Positions 15,800 through 24,732 are shown, counted from the first letter of the stretch. The stretch: DNA of 64,000 nt from Sinorhizobium fredii USDA 257 (GCF_000265205.3 NC_018000.1:3906001-3970000); one strand, 5' to 3'. Numbers and translations are program-made. Notes: generated by a model from the letters alone, not told the origin.

Positions 15800-15955
15800 C
15801 TACGCCTTCTCGACGTTCTCCGCCATGGCGTTCGCGTTCGCGCGCGAATGGCCGGCTTCCTTGATGATCTTTCGAGCCTGTTCTTCGGTGAGCTAGGGCT
15901 GTTCCGCAGCAACGCGGCGACGATCGCGCCCCGGGGATTTCCTGACCTCTGCCAT
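15800..15955 (-). pseudogene. DUF3606-like small protein interrupted by a stop codon
   Basis: From ATG 15955 (behind GGAGGAAGC) the frame gives MAEVRKSPGRDRRRVAAEQP, an in-frame TAG at 15893-15895, then LTEEQARKIIKEAGHSRANA to a stop at 15800. Both halves match DUF3606 proteins (GRDRSRVAGG...QARELI...G..R..L). The YEV-type middle segment appears deleted as well as the stop. The total is only 51 codons. It is probably a recent pseudogene. Confidence 0.6.
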
Positions 15956-16143
15956 GTGCTTCCTCCGACTTTCGCCGAATGACGGCGCCGAAGGAGGTAA
16001 GTTCCGTCTGTTGTGGCAGTGGGAACGACCGGGGGCTTGCCGGACGTGAGCGGTTCCAGGCAAAAGATAGTTCGGTGGTGGCCCTGCTATTTGCGCCCGA
16101 GGCAGACGAACACTTAGCAAGTCGCCAAGACTGCCCAAGCCGC

Positions 16144-16854
16144 TCAGTGATAGCGCCGCATCAGGCCGACGAGTTTGCCCTGAATCTTTACCCGGTCGGG
16201 ACCGAATATCCGGGTTTCGTAAGCCGGATTCGCGGCCTCGAGTGCGATCGATGCGCCCTTGCGGCGGAATCGCTTCAAGGTTGCTTCCTCGTCGTCGATC
16301 AGCGCCACGACAATGTCTCCCGGGCTGGCGGTGCTCGTGTTTCGGATAATCACCGTATCCCCATCGAGGATGCCCGCCTCGATCATCGAATCGCCCTTGA
16401 TTTCGAGCGCGTAGTGCTCGCCATTGCCGATCATCTCGACCGGTACGGAAATTTCGTGGGTGTTGTTCTGAATGGCCGAAATCGGCACGCCCGCGGCGAT
16501 CCGCCCCATGACGGGCACCGTCATGGACGCGCTGTCGACCGGCGTCGGCGCAGGCTTCGGCGCGAGCGGGGGCTTGCCCAGGCTGCCCTCGATGACGCTC
16601 GGCGAGAAGCCGCGTCGCGGCTGAGAGGGAGCCGAATAGGCCTCGGGCAGTTTGATGACCTCGAGCGCACGGGCCCGATTGGGAAGCCGGCGAATGAAAC
16701 CGCGCTCCTCGAGCGCCGTGATCAACCGGTGGATGCCCGACTTCGACGCGAGATCGAGCGCATCTTTCATCTCGTCGAAGGACGGCGGGACCCCGGATTC
16801 CTTCATCCGTTCGTGAATGAACAGAAGCAATTCCTGTTGCTTGCGGGTCAGCAT
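16144..16854 (-). CDS. lexA: LexA repressor, autocleaving SOS regulator
   Basis: A 236-residue repressor. The N-terminal winged helix begins [10 protein letters not shown] and recognises the SOS box. The C-terminal S24 peptidase domain has the Ala121-Gly122 cleavage site (GRIAAGVPI), catalytic Ser156 (KGDSMIEAG) and Lys194 (EEATLKRF). An open frame extends upstream to 17001, but MLTRK is the family start, and the SOS box and promoter lie just beyond it. RecA filaments on single-stranded DNA trigger self-cleavage in the family. The long Pro/Ala-rich linker (about residues 72-108) is typical of rhizobial LexA. Confidence 0.97.
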   Translation of the reverse strand: MLTRKQQELLLFIHERMKESGVPPSFDEMKDALDLASKSGIHRLITALEERGFIRRLPNRARALEVIKLPEAYSAPSQPRRGFSPSVIEGSLGKPPLAPKPAPTPVDSASMTVPVMGRIAAGVPISAIQNNTHEISVPVEMIGNGEHYALEIKGDSMIEAGILDGDTVIIRNTSTASPGDIVVALIDDEEATLKRFRRKGASIALEAANPAYETRIFGPDRVKIQGKLVGLMRRYH

Positions 16855-16892
16855 GCGCGTCACTCCAGATTCGCGAAACAAATCAAGAACAG

Positions 16893-16921
16893 AAACTATC
16901 CGTTCCATATGTGTTCCGCAA
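16893..16921 (-). promoter_or_regulatory. lexA promoter with embedded SOS (LexA) box
   Basis: On the minus strand TTGCGG (16916-16921), a 17-base spacer and TAGTTT (16893-16898) form a sigma70-like promoter. GTTC-N7-GTTC, the alphaproteobacterial LexA box, is at 16902-16916 (GTTC CATATGT GTTC on the plus strand) and fills the spacer. LexA binding would block transcription, giving autoregulation. Confidence 0.85.
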
Positions 16922-17096
16922 GCACTTAATATTCCGTGAACTTTAGCCGGGCGTCGAGGCGCGTCGCGGCAACCGGGAGCATTGCCGGACCGGAGTGACA
17001 AAGTGTTGGCGAGAGGCGCTTTCGGCGCAGCGTCGCACCTCGGGCGAACGTCCTCTTCGTCCGGGGGGACCTGCGCGTCGGCCTGACGAGCACTTC

Positions 17097-17264
17097 CTAG
17101 TAGGCGAGACGCAACCCGCCGGGGCTAAGAACGTCGAAATCAGGTTCAGGATAGGGGCCGTACCATTGGGTGTAGGTTGTGTTGCCCGTTGCACCCGTCG
17201 AAGCGCATCCTGAAAGTGTGAGAAGCGTGATTGCAGTGACGGCGATCAGAGATTTGAGGGGCAT
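17097..17264 (-). CDS. Small lipoprotein, 55 residues
   Basis: A short gene with a basic start (MPLKS), a hydrophobic core ([12 protein letters not shown]) and a lipobox LSGC, predicting lipidation at Cys20. The mature part is about 35 residues, rich in Thr/Gly/Tyr/Pro ([15 protein letters not shown]) and ends RLAY. GGAG lies 7 bases before the ATG. I recognise no family. It looks like the small entericidin-like or unknown lipoproteins common in rhizobia. Confidence 0.6.
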   Translation of the reverse strand: MPLKSLIAVTAITLLTLSGCASTGATGNTTYTQWYGPYPEPDFDVLSPGGLRLAY

Positions 17265-17498
17265 GATGTTCTCCACTTCCGGGAGTTGCCGATATGCAAT
17301 GATGCCAGTAGCTAAGTCTCTCTCAAATCACGGTCTTTGGCAAGCGAGGGCCGATGCCAGAAGCCCGTTTCGGTCCGTGTAAACGCTGTGCCACCACCCT
17401 CCAGGGCTCCGGCCGGCGTTCCTTTACTTTCGGGACAGGCGATCGCGGCAGGTGAGGCGCGAATGCAGTTTCTGGTGGTGTTCCGGCGAGGGAAATCC

Positions 17499-17574
17499 TG
17501 GTGGAGTCGAAGGGAGTCGAACCCTCGACCTCCGCAGTGCGATTGCGGCGCTCTCCCAACTGAGCTACGACCCC
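17499..17574 (-). tRNA. tRNA-Ala (CGC)
   Basis: A 76-base cloverleaf on the minus strand with acceptor arms GGGGTCG and CGACTCC (one G-U pair), D-arm TAGCTCAGTTGGGAGAGC, anticodon stem CCGCA/TGCGG around loop ATCGCAC (anticodon CGC), T-loop GGTTCGACTCC and an encoded CCA. Confidence 0.95.
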
Positions 17575-17694
17575 AGCAAACCAAAGTATATAGGCGGATT
17601 TCACCGCCTTCGCCAGTCCATCCTTGTGCCGGGACGACCGCATGTTTTCCTAAAGTTGGGGTCGAGAAGGGTACGCGCCGCGGCGCCCGCTTCT

Positions 17695-18465
17695 TCACGG
17701 GATGAGGATTTGCTCGAGTGTCGCGGCATCCTCGAGAAAGGCGGCCGGGTCGTCATTGGCGACGAATTCCAGCATCGCAAATCGCCGCCCGATCCAGCGA
17801 GACCGCGGAAGGGCGGAGAGGATCGTGCGCCAGTAGTCGGCCGCCGACGCCAAGGGAAAGCGGTTACGCTCCCGGTCCCAGGCGAAGACGTGGACATGGG
17901 ACACATGCTGACCGACCCGCGCGACCTCGGCGAGCGCCTCCTCGACCGCGAGCCCGGGCCGCGGCTGCCAATAGAGATAGACATTGTCGTGGGCGATCGC
18001 CTCGATCAGGCGGCATGCCGAATCGGTCGTGTCCGTCAGGGATTGCGGATGATATTCCAACGACACGGTCACCTCGTGCCGCGCGGCCTCGGCGCCCATG
18101 TCGCGGATCGCATCTGCCGCAGCGCGTCTCTCAGCGGCGTTGTAGTCCTTGGAATCGCGCCGGCGCGTGCCGGGCCAAATGCGGATATTCGAGGCTCCGA
18201 GCGCGGTCGCACTTTCAACTGCGCGCACGAATTCGGAAAGGTCGTCGGTCGGTGGCGCGACGTAGGAGCCGTAGGATGTCGTCAGTCCAGCCCTTTTGCT
18301 GAGGCGCCCGACAATCCGGGCTATGGATGTCTTCCCGGGAGGAACATGAGCATCCCCCGCCCATTCGGCTGCGGCAATCCGGGCTTCTCTGGCCAGCTCG
18401 ACAATTCTGTCCGGGGGCAAGCTACGGAAGGTGACGGTGCAGAGGCCGGCTTCGAAATTGCTCAT
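17695..18465 (-). CDS. Sugar phosphate isomerase/epimerase (xylose-isomerase-like TIM barrel)
   Basis: A 256-residue cytoplasmic enzyme of the AP-endonuclease-2/xylose-isomerase-like fold. Visible strand motifs are NIRIWPG, VSLEYHPQSL (metal-ligand Glu and His region), VYLYWQPRPG and VSHVHVFAWDRER, with FAMLEFVANDDP near the end (a late metal ligand). The exact substrate is unknown. It is the last gene of a four-gene unit, each overlapping the next by 4 bases, starting with a LacI regulator, so it probably acts in catabolism of an oligosaccharide or sugar acid. Confidence 0.8.
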   Translation of the reverse strand: MSNFEAGLCTVTFRSLPPDRIVELAREARIAAAEWAGDAHVPPGKTSIARIVGRLSKRAGLTTSYGSYVAPPTDDLSEFVRAVESATALGASNIRIWPGTRRRDSKDYNAAERRAAADAIRDMGAEAARHEVTVSLEYHPQSLTDTTDSACRLIEAIAHDNVYLYWQPRPGLAVEEALAEVARVGQHVSHVHVFAWDRERNRFPLASAADYWRTILSALPRSRWIGRRFAMLEFVANDDPAAFLEDAATLEQILIP

Positions 18466-19472
18466 GCCATGCGCTCCAAGTCGCTCTTGTGGATCTCGAA
18501 TAGCAGCGGCCGATCCTCAAGAAAACGCTCGATTTCATCGACAGCCATTTCGCCGAGACGTGTCCTTTCGAGGCCGACGGCGCCGGCGATGTGCGGGGTC
18601 AGGAAAACGTTCGGCAGATCATAAAGAGGCGACGCATCTTCCGGCACCTCGGGATCTGTGACGTCGATGACGGCGTTGATCGCGCCCGTCTTCAACCTGT
18701 CGATGAGCGCGGTTTGATCGACGAGCGCCCCCCGCGCCGTGTTGATCAGGGTTGCCCCGTCCATCATCAAGGACAGCCGCCGTGCGTCGATCATGTGCCT
18801 CGTCTCGGGCAGCGCCGGCGCATGCAGCGAGACGATGTCCGAGTTCGCCATCAACGTATCGAGTTCAACTTTTTCCCCACCGAGGCCGGAAGCGCATTCC
18901 TGCCCGACCAGCGGATCGTAGAGCAGCACCCGATAATCGAAGGGGCGAAGGAGGTCGATCACCCGTCTTCCGATCCGCGAGGCGCCCACTATGCCGATCG
19001 TGCGGCGATAGTTTCCAATCGCCTGTCCCTGCAGGATCAGGGTCCGCTGGCGTCCTCTGTCGGCGGCATAGAGATCGCGGAAGCGAAAGACCTGCTTGCC
19101 CGCAAAAATGATTGCCGCGAGCGTGAACTCTGCGACAGGCACGGCATTGGCCACGGCCGCATGGCTCACGGTTATTCCCGCATCAAACACAGTCGTGTCG
19201 ATCAGGCCCTTGACCGTTCCTGCCGCATGGACAACGAGGCGAAGGCGGGGCGCCGACCGAAGAACGGCCGCATCGAAGCGTGGAGCGCCCCAGCCGGTTA
19301 CCAGGATTTCCGCTTCGGCGAGCAACCGCTTCGACCGGCTGTCGCCGAACACAGTCATCGGTTGCGGATCGAGTATGCGCGCAAGACCGTCGACCCGCGC
19401 GAGAAGTTCCGGCGTCAGGACGTGTTCCGTCCTTTCGGGCTGCATCGCAAAAGCCAGCGCCGGGCGGGTCAT
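18462..19472 (-). CDS. D-2-hydroxyacid dehydrogenase, NAD(P)-dependent
   Basis: A 336-residue enzyme that interconverts 2-hydroxyacids and 2-oxoacids. The Rossmann motif is GIVGASRIGRRV (near 160), slightly off the usual GxGxxG. Catalytic Arg is in NTARGALVD, Glu in DVTDPEVPE and His in LTPHIAGAVG. The length fits the family. It overlaps its neighbours by 4 bases on both sides and is co-translated with a DUF2264 protein and a sugar isomerase. The physiological substrate is unknown; a sugar-derived hydroxyacid is the natural guess. Confidence 0.88.
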   Translation of the reverse strand: MTRPALAFAMQPERTEHVLTPELLARVDGLARILDPQPMTVFGDSRSKRLLAEAEILVTGWGAPRFDAAVLRSAPRLRLVVHAAGTVKGLIDTTVFDAGITVSHAAVANAVPVAEFTLAAIIFAGKQVFRFRDLYAADRGRQRTLILQGQAIGNYRRTIGIVGASRIGRRVIDLLRPFDYRVLLYDPLVGQECASGLGGEKVELDTLMANSDIVSLHAPALPETRHMIDARRLSLMMDGATLINTARGALVDQTALIDRLKTGAINAVIDVTDPEVPEDASPLYDLPNVFLTPHIAGAVGLERTRLGEMAVDEIERFLEDRPLLFEIHKSDLERMA

Positions 19473-21322
19473 GGCTTGCGCCCCGGCGCCTGCATGGCAC
19501 TGACGGTCACGCCTTGCTCCGCGATGGCGCGCAACGCGGCGATGTCCGGGGCGGCGGGCGGAACGTCCCAGTCGCTCGTTACGGCCGAGATGTCGCGAAC
19601 CGCCAGGACGGCACAGCGAAGAATCGTTTTGCCAGCGGGAATCGTAGCCCGCAGTTGCGGTATCAACGTCCTTGCGGCGATGAGGTTGGTATTTGGTGGC
19701 GCCTTCTGCGCCAGACCTTGGCGCGCGACCATCGAGCCGAGGTCGCGAATTCCGCTGAAATCCTCTTCCCCGATGGCATAGGCCTCGCCTGTCGACGCGG
19801 AAAGCGTGTCGGCCTCGAAGTCTCGTCTGGCGATGGCAAAGCCGCCTTCGGCTGTTTCAAGCGGCCTCGGAGTCGTGATCCGGTGCACTCGCACATGCCA
19901 GGGTGAGGCCGGCAGCAGCCATGTCTCAACGACAACATCCGGCCAGGGCAACCACCTGGAAAAGAGCACATTGCCATCAAGCCGCGCCTCTTCGTTGGTC
20001 TCGCGCACGCGGTAATGAATGCCGTCGTCACTGAAAGCCAGCATGGAATCGAAGGCCCCGCCGGCAAAGGCCCGTTCGTCGCTCTCGACGCTGAAGCCGT
20101 AGCGCGTCGAATAAGCGAATTTCGCATATTTTTCCGAGCCGAAGCGCATCTGCCGGTTCTCCTGGCCGGAGGAAAGCGCCACGACGTCACCCTTGCAAGG
20201 CATCATCACCATGCCCGGATGACGGAGCGCAACCGTTTCGGAGGGCGGTGAAGGAGGCGTTTCCGTGGAAGTCCAGAACGGATGGTCATTGTCCACTGCG
20301 AGCGGCAGGAAGGCCTTGAACGCCCAGTAGGGCGAGCCCGCCGAATTGTAGTTTTCCGACATCAAGAGGTTCGGATAGCTGTAACCGATCGACAGCACGC
20401 CGTCCCTGTGCGTCATCGGCTTGTCGGCCCACCATCTGAGGTGGCGAACACAAAGCCCCTTGATCTCGCCCCAAGGCAGCGCCTCGAGATCGGCGAAGGC
20501 CAGCGCCGACCAGAAACCGGCGCAGGCGAAGCGATAGGTGAGGCTGCGGCCAAAGGGGACGGTTGCTCCATCCTCGGCGAACCAGTGACGAAAATCCTGA
20601 GCAAAGGCGAGGGCGCGCTCGCGATAGCGCTTGGCGTGGTCATCCTCGACGAGGCGCGAGTAGATGAGGCTATAGAAATGCATCGCGAAGGGGATGTAGT
20701 GATCGACGCGCGGCACATTGCCGTCCCGATACCACCCGTCCGCAATGTAGAAGCCATCGAGCTCGGAGAGATAGGCATTCGTCAGGCTGCGGTCGTATTC
20801 TACGCCCAGGCGATCGAGGGCGATGTCGACCAGGATGCGGAAGAACTTCCAATTGTTGTCGGCGTAGTCGAATTTCCGCGCATGCAGCAGATAGGCGACA
20901 AGATTGTCCCGCGCCCGGCCGTTCAGCGGGTCCCATAGTTTCTCCGGCACCAGGGCAAGCGCGAAGCCGAGGGCGGCGAGTTCGACCATGCGCTGGTCGC
21001 GGTTGTTCACCTTGCCCCAGAATTCCGGATGGTTCGGATCGGTGCCGTTGGCGATGCCTTCGGCATAACGGTGCCAATGGGGGAAATCGCCGCCACCGGC
21101 GGCAAACGGCGCAAGGCCCCACAGAGGCCTCGCGAACCCCTCGAGATCGGCAGCGGCCCGATCGAAGTGGGCGGCCGCAGCGTCAAGGCGCACGCGCGCA
21201 TTTCCCTCGGAAAAATAAGGCAACAGCGGATCGAAGAGGCCCAGCAGGGCGCGCTGCATGTCGCTGCGCGTTTCGAGTGGATTGGTGGCGAGCGGATTGG
21301 CACTGGCGGGATCATAGGTCAT
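19469..21322 (-). CDS. DUF2264 protein, putative glycan-active (alpha/alpha)-barrel
   Basis: A 617-residue protein matching DUF2264 in its first 350 residues (NPLETRSDMQRALLGLF, FWGKVNNRDQRMVELAALGF, NNWKFFRILVDIALDRLG, DGWYRDGNVPRVDHYIPFAM). The Trp/Tyr/Asp-rich helices suggest an (alpha/alpha)6 toroid like that of polysaccharide lyases or unsaturated glycuronyl hydrolases. The C-terminal 250 residues look beta-rich. No signal peptide, so probably cytoplasmic. The frame is open upstream to 21499, but ATG 21322 overlaps the LacI stop (ATGA) and fits the family start. Enzyme activity is not established. Confidence 0.82.
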   Translation of the reverse strand: MTYDPASANPLATNPLETRSDMQRALLGLFDPLLPYFSEGNARVRLDAAAAHFDRAAADLEGFARPLWGLAPFAAGGGDFPHWHRYAEGIANGTDPNHPEFWGKVNNRDQRMVELAALGFALALVPEKLWDPLNGRARDNLVAYLLHARKFDYADNNWKFFRILVDIALDRLGVEYDRSLTNAYLSELDGFYIADGWYRDGNVPRVDHYIPFAMHFYSLIYSRLVEDDHAKRYRERALAFAQDFRHWFAEDGATVPFGRSLTYRFACAGFWSALAFADLEALPWGEIKGLCVRHLRWWADKPMTHRDGVLSIGYSYPNLLMSENYNSAGSPYWAFKAFLPLAVDNDHPFWTSTETPPSPPSETVALRHPGMVMMPCKGDVVALSSGQENRQMRFGSEKYAKFAYSTRYGFSVESDERAFAGGAFDSMLAFSDDGIHYRVRETNEEARLDGNVLFSRWLPWPDVVVETWLLPASPWHVRVHRITTPRPLETAEGGFAIARRDFEADTLSASTGEAYAIGEEDFSGIRDLGSMVARQGLAQKAPPNTNLIAARTLIPQLRATIPAGKTILRCAVLAVRDISAVTSDWDVPPAAPDIAALRAIAEQGVTVSAMQAPGRKP

Positions 21323-22341
21323 GGGCGCTGTCTCTGGTCCAAGCTTCCGCCGGGCACGGGGATCACCGCGTGAGACACATGCCGGGCGGGCGCCTCCCGA
21401 TGATGGAGACGGAAATGCATCATGCCGATCGCCTCGCGACCAAGGGCGACGCGGTCGACACGCATCGTCGCAAGCCGGGGATTGGCCATCTCGGCGCAAG
21501 GCAGGTCGTCGAAACCGATGACGGCGAAATCCTCGGGCACGCGCCGGCCGATCTCCGTGACCGCCTCGAGAACGCCAACGGCGATAAAGTCGTTCATGCA
21601 GAACGCGGCGGAAAATCCGCCGTCCTCCGCGAGCGCGGCGAGCGTTGCCGCATGCGCCTCGACGCTGGAATTGCTCTCGAACGGCAGGCGGATGACGCGC
21701 GCTTCGCCCCCATCAACCGCGGCGACTGCCGCCTCGAAGCCGCGAACGCGCTCGCGGATCGTGTGCCGATGCGATCCGGTCAGGTGCAGTATGCGGCGAT
21801 GGCCTGCATCGATTAACCGCTGCGTCGCCGCGTAGGCGCCGAAGAAGTTCGCGGGCGAGACACCGTCGAAACGCATCTGCACATCGGTGCCATTGACCAG
21901 AATGACAGGGGTGCCACTGTCCTCGAGCCATTTGCAAAGGACATCGGCCGGATCGATCCCCACCAGGAAGAGCCCTTCTGCGCCGACGGCCTGGAGGTGC
22001 TCGCGCACAATTTCCGGCGTCGCTTTCGCCTCCCGGACAAGGCGAATATCGAACGGCATGCCCAATTTGGCCGCCTCGGAACGTAGGCCCTCGACGATGC
22101 CCTCATAGAAGACGCTGAGCCCTCCGGTCACGCCATTGCTCGCAATCAGAGCCAGTGCTCCCGGAACCGAAGGCGCCTTTATCGGATAGCCGAGGTCGCT
22201 CGCAACCTGGAGGATCTGCCGGCGAACGTCCTCGCTGATGCCCGGTTCGTTCGCAAGGACGCGCGAGACGGTAGAAATGGAGACCCCGGCGCGGGTTGCA
22301 ATGTCCGCTTGCCGGAGCCGTTTGGAAGATGTGTCTGTCAT
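21319..22341 (-). CDS. LacI-family transcriptional regulator
   Basis: A 340-residue repressor. The N-terminal helix-turn-helix and hinge are typical (QADIATRAGVSISTVSRVLANE, read from residue 10, then ISEDVRRQILQVASDLGYP). The periplasmic-binding-like effector domain includes GLFLVGIDP, HLTGSHRHTIRERVRGFE, FCMNDFIAVGVLEA and VIGFDDLPCAEM. An ATG at 22359 is also open; the ATG at 22341 is closer to the family start. It heads the catabolic operon and faces a sugar-binding-protein gene, with palindromes in the gap that may be its operators. The effector is probably a sugar-derived compound. Confidence 0.9.
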   Translation of the reverse strand: MTDTSSKRLRQADIATRAGVSISTVSRVLANEPGISEDVRRQILQVASDLGYPIKAPSVPGALALIASNGVTGGLSVFYEGIVEGLRSEAAKLGMPFDIRLVREAKATPEIVREHLQAVGAEGLFLVGIDPADVLCKWLEDSGTPVILVNGTDVQMRFDGVSPANFFGAYAATQRLIDAGHRRILHLTGSHRHTIRERVRGFEAAVAAVDGGEARVIRLPFESNSSVEAHAATLAALAEDGGFSAAFCMNDFIAVGVLEAVTEIGRRVPEDFAVIGFDDLPCAEMANPRLATMRVDRVALGREAIGMMHFRLHHREAPARHVSHAVIPVPGGSLDQRQRP

Positions 22342-22363
22342 ATCGCAAACATCGCGCAATCAA

Positions 22364-22414
22364 TGCAAATTTGCAAGATTAAAACAAATTCTTGCAAAAG
22401 GTAGTTTCTTGCAT
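22364..22414. promoter_or_regulatory. Candidate LacI operator cluster
   Basis: The intergenic region between the LacI regulator and the binding protein has a perfect 12-base palindrome TGCAAATTTGCA (22364-22375), an overlapping TTGCAAGA (22372-22379) with its inverted copy TCTTGCAA (22390-22397), and a third TTCTTGCAT (22406-22414). Repeated TTGCAA half-sites between divergent genes are what an operator array would look like. Assignment to the adjacent regulator is inference. Confidence 0.55.
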
Positions 22415-22482
22415 AAGCTTGCCCGACTTGGTTCCGCCCCGCGCTGGAGGAGAGCGCGAGGCAACGACAGGAGGAGAACGGC

Positions 22483-23772
22483 ATGCTACTCAATCGACGC
22501 ACATTCCTGCTCGGGTCGGCAGGCACGGCCGCCGCCGGCATCGCGCTCGGGGCAAACTCACCCTTCGCGGCCGAAAACGTGCAGCTACGCGCCATGTGGT
22601 GGGGATCCAATGATCGCTCGAAGCGAACGCTGAGCGTTGCCAAGCTGTTCCAGGAGAAGAACCCGGACATATCGGTTGTCGGCGAGAGCCTCAGCGGCGA
22701 CGGATACTGGACCAAACTCGCCACCCAGATGGCCGGCCGCGCGATCGCCGACGTTTTCCAGCTCGAGCCGAGTACGATTTCCGACTATTCCAAGCGCGGC
22801 GCCTGCCTCGCCCTCGACCCGTTCATCCCATCGACATTGGACGTCGATGCCTTCGGCAAGGATGTGCTGAAGCTGACGACGGTGGATGGCAAACTCTGGG
22901 GCGTCGGGCTCGGCCTCAACTCCTTCGCATTGTTCTATGACGCCGACGCCTTCGCGAAAGCAGGAATCACGCCTCCCGGGGTTGATACGACCTGGTCCGA
23001 ATATGCCGACATTGCGATCGAGATGACCAAAGCCGCCGGCAAGAAGAACGTGTGGGGCGGGCCATACGGAGCCCGCTATGCCTATGTCTTCGACGCATGG
23101 CTCAGGCAACGCGGAAGCAGCCTCTACACGGAGAGCGGCCTCGGTTTCGGCGTCGATGAAGCCAAGGAGTGGTATGCCTATTGGGAGGATCTGCGCAAGC
23201 GCGGCGGTACCGTCGGCGCCGATATCCAGACGCTCGATCAGAACACCATTGACACCAATTGCCTGTCGCTCGGCTACTCGGCCATGGGCATGGCCTATTC
23301 CAACCAGATGGTCGGCTATCAGCTCATCATGAAGAGCAAGCTCGGCATCGGCATGTTGCCGCGCGCCGAAAAGGGCGGACCTTCCGGCCACTATTATCGC
23401 CCGGCCTTGATCTGGAGCATCGGCGCGACGACCAAGCATGGCGAGGAAGCCGCGAAGTTCATCAATTTCTTCGTCAACGACCCGGAAGCCGGCAAGATCC
23501 TCGGCGTCGAGCGCGGCGTGCCGATGTCGCGCAAGGTGCGCGAGGCAATCCTGCCGTCGCTCAACCCGACGGAAACGGAAACAGTAAAATACATCAACGC
23601 GCTGAAGGACCAGGTGGGCAGCTATCCGGCGCCCGCACCGCTCGGCTCGACGGAGTTCGACCAGCGGGTGCTTCGCCCGATCGCCGACGAACTGGCCTTC
23701 GAACGCGTTTCGATCGCGGACGCGGCGACCCGCTTGGTCGAGGAGGGCAAGGCTACGGTTCGCGCCGGCTGA
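22483..23772 (+). CDS. Sugar ABC transporter substrate-binding protein (family 1)
   Basis: A 429-residue periplasmic binding protein with a twin-arginine-like signal (NRRTFLLGSAGTAAAGIALG) cleaved near SPFAA-E. The mature part follows family-1 solute binders (MWWGSNDRSKRTL, VFQLEPSTISDYSKRGACL, GVGLGLNSFALFYDADAF, EEAAKFINFFVNDPEAGKILG). GGAGGAG precedes ATG 22483. It is divergent from the LacI-headed catabolic operon and probably delivers its substrate. No permease or ATPase gene follows; a LysR gene comes next on the other strand, so it must use a transporter encoded elsewhere. Confidence 0.9.
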   Translation: MLLNRRTFLLGSAGTAAAGIALGANSPFAAENVQLRAMWWGSNDRSKRTLSVAKLFQEKNPDISVVGESLSGDGYWTKLATQMAGRAIADVFQLEPSTISDYSKRGACLALDPFIPSTLDVDAFGKDVLKLTTVDGKLWGVGLGLNSFALFYDADAFAKAGITPPGVDTTWSEYADIAIEMTKAAGKKNVWGGPYGARYAYVFDAWLRQRGSSLYTESGLGFGVDEAKEWYAYWEDLRKRGGTVGADIQTLDQNTIDTNCLSLGYSAMGMAYSNQMVGYQLIMKSKLGIGMLPRAEKGGPSGHYYRPALIWSIGATTKHGEEAAKFINFFVNDPEAGKILGVERGVPMSRKVREAILPSLNPTETETVKYINALKDQVGSYPAPAPLGSTEFDQRVLRPIADELAFERVSIADAATRLVEEGKATVRAG

Positions 23773-23838
23773 CACCCAATTAGCAGATAGTCGCGGCGGA
23801 TCGGGGCGGTCGCTCCGACCGCCACGCCTACAGCTCGC

Positions 23839-24732
23839 TCACTGTTCGCCGACAGTTTCCCTCCAGCCTGACAGCCACTCGTTGAAGGCAACCGATGCCG
23901 GGGTCCCCGCGGCGATCGAGATCTCGTAGGCTCCGACGATCGGATTAACGCCGGGGCACAAAGCGACCAGCTGTCCCTCCCGCAACGCTCGTTCGATCAG
24001 CGCGGGGCTCGCCTGGCCTATGCCGAGGCCGGATATGCAGGCGTCGATTGACGCTTCGTCGGTGTCGAAGGCGATGCTGCCCCCACGCGGTTTGAACGCC
24101 ATCTGTGCTGCGCCGCACCAGCGTTGCCATGACCAGGCATCCGCCGTGTCGAGCAGGAGCGGCAGATCGAGGAGGTCCTGCGGCTGGACATGGGACCCCG
24201 ATCCGCTGATCAGCAGCGGCGAACAGACGGCAATCGACCTGTCGAGCAAGAAGGCGGACGGGAAGTCGGCTTCCGCCGTACCGCGCCTATAGGTGATGAC
24301 CACGTCGGGCACACCGGTCGCACCGAGTGCCAGCGACTCGATGATGAGATCGACGTTCGGATTTTCATGACGGTACGAGCCGAGCCGCGGGATCAGCCAG
24401 CGCCGTGCCAACGTTATCGGCGCCTGTATGACCAATCGCGCCCGATCGGGCTGCAGCGCGCGCGTACCGTTTTCGATCGTCGCGAGGGCGGCGCTGACAT
24501 GGGTCAGGTATTGCCGCCCGATTTCCGTCAGCGAAATCGCATTGTGGCTCCGATGAAAGAGCAAGACACCGAGCGCGTCTTCCAGCGCCTTGATTTGTCG
24601 GCTGATCGCGCCCGGGGTGAGGTTCATCTCGCGTGCGGTGAGTGTCAGACTGCCAGTGCGCGCGGCGCTCGCGAAGGCCGGCAGGGTCGCAAGCGGAGGT
24701 AGTTTGAAGCGCTGCGTTTGAGAATTTCTCAT
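23839..24732 (-). CDS. LysR-family transcriptional regulator (GcvA-like)
   Basis: About 297 residues. The N-terminal winged helix is typical (LPAFASAARTGSLTLTAREM, then LTPGAISRQIKALEDALGVLLFHR). The effector domain is of the GcvA/AmpR kind (TLARRWLIPRLGSYRHENP, SIAVCSPLL, DACISGLGIGQASPALIE). A TTG at 24759 extends the frame; ATG 24732 is preferred. It is divergent from the siderophore-binding-protein gene 232 bases away and convergent with the sugar-binding protein; the target is not evident. Confidence 0.87.
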   Translation of the reverse strand: MRNSQTQRFKLPPLATLPAFASAARTGSLTLTAREMNLTPGAISRQIKALEDALGVLLFHRSHNAISLTEIGRQYLTHVSAALATIENGTRALQPDRARLVIQAPITLARRWLIPRLGSYRHENPNVDLIIESLALGATGVPDVVITYRRGTAEADFPSAFLLDRSIAVCSPLLISGSGSHVQPQDLLDLPLLLDTADAWSWQRWCGAAQMAFKPRGGSIAFDTDEASIDACISGLGIGQASPALIERALREGQLVALCPGVNPIVGAYEISIAAGTPASVAFNEWLSGWRETVGEQ

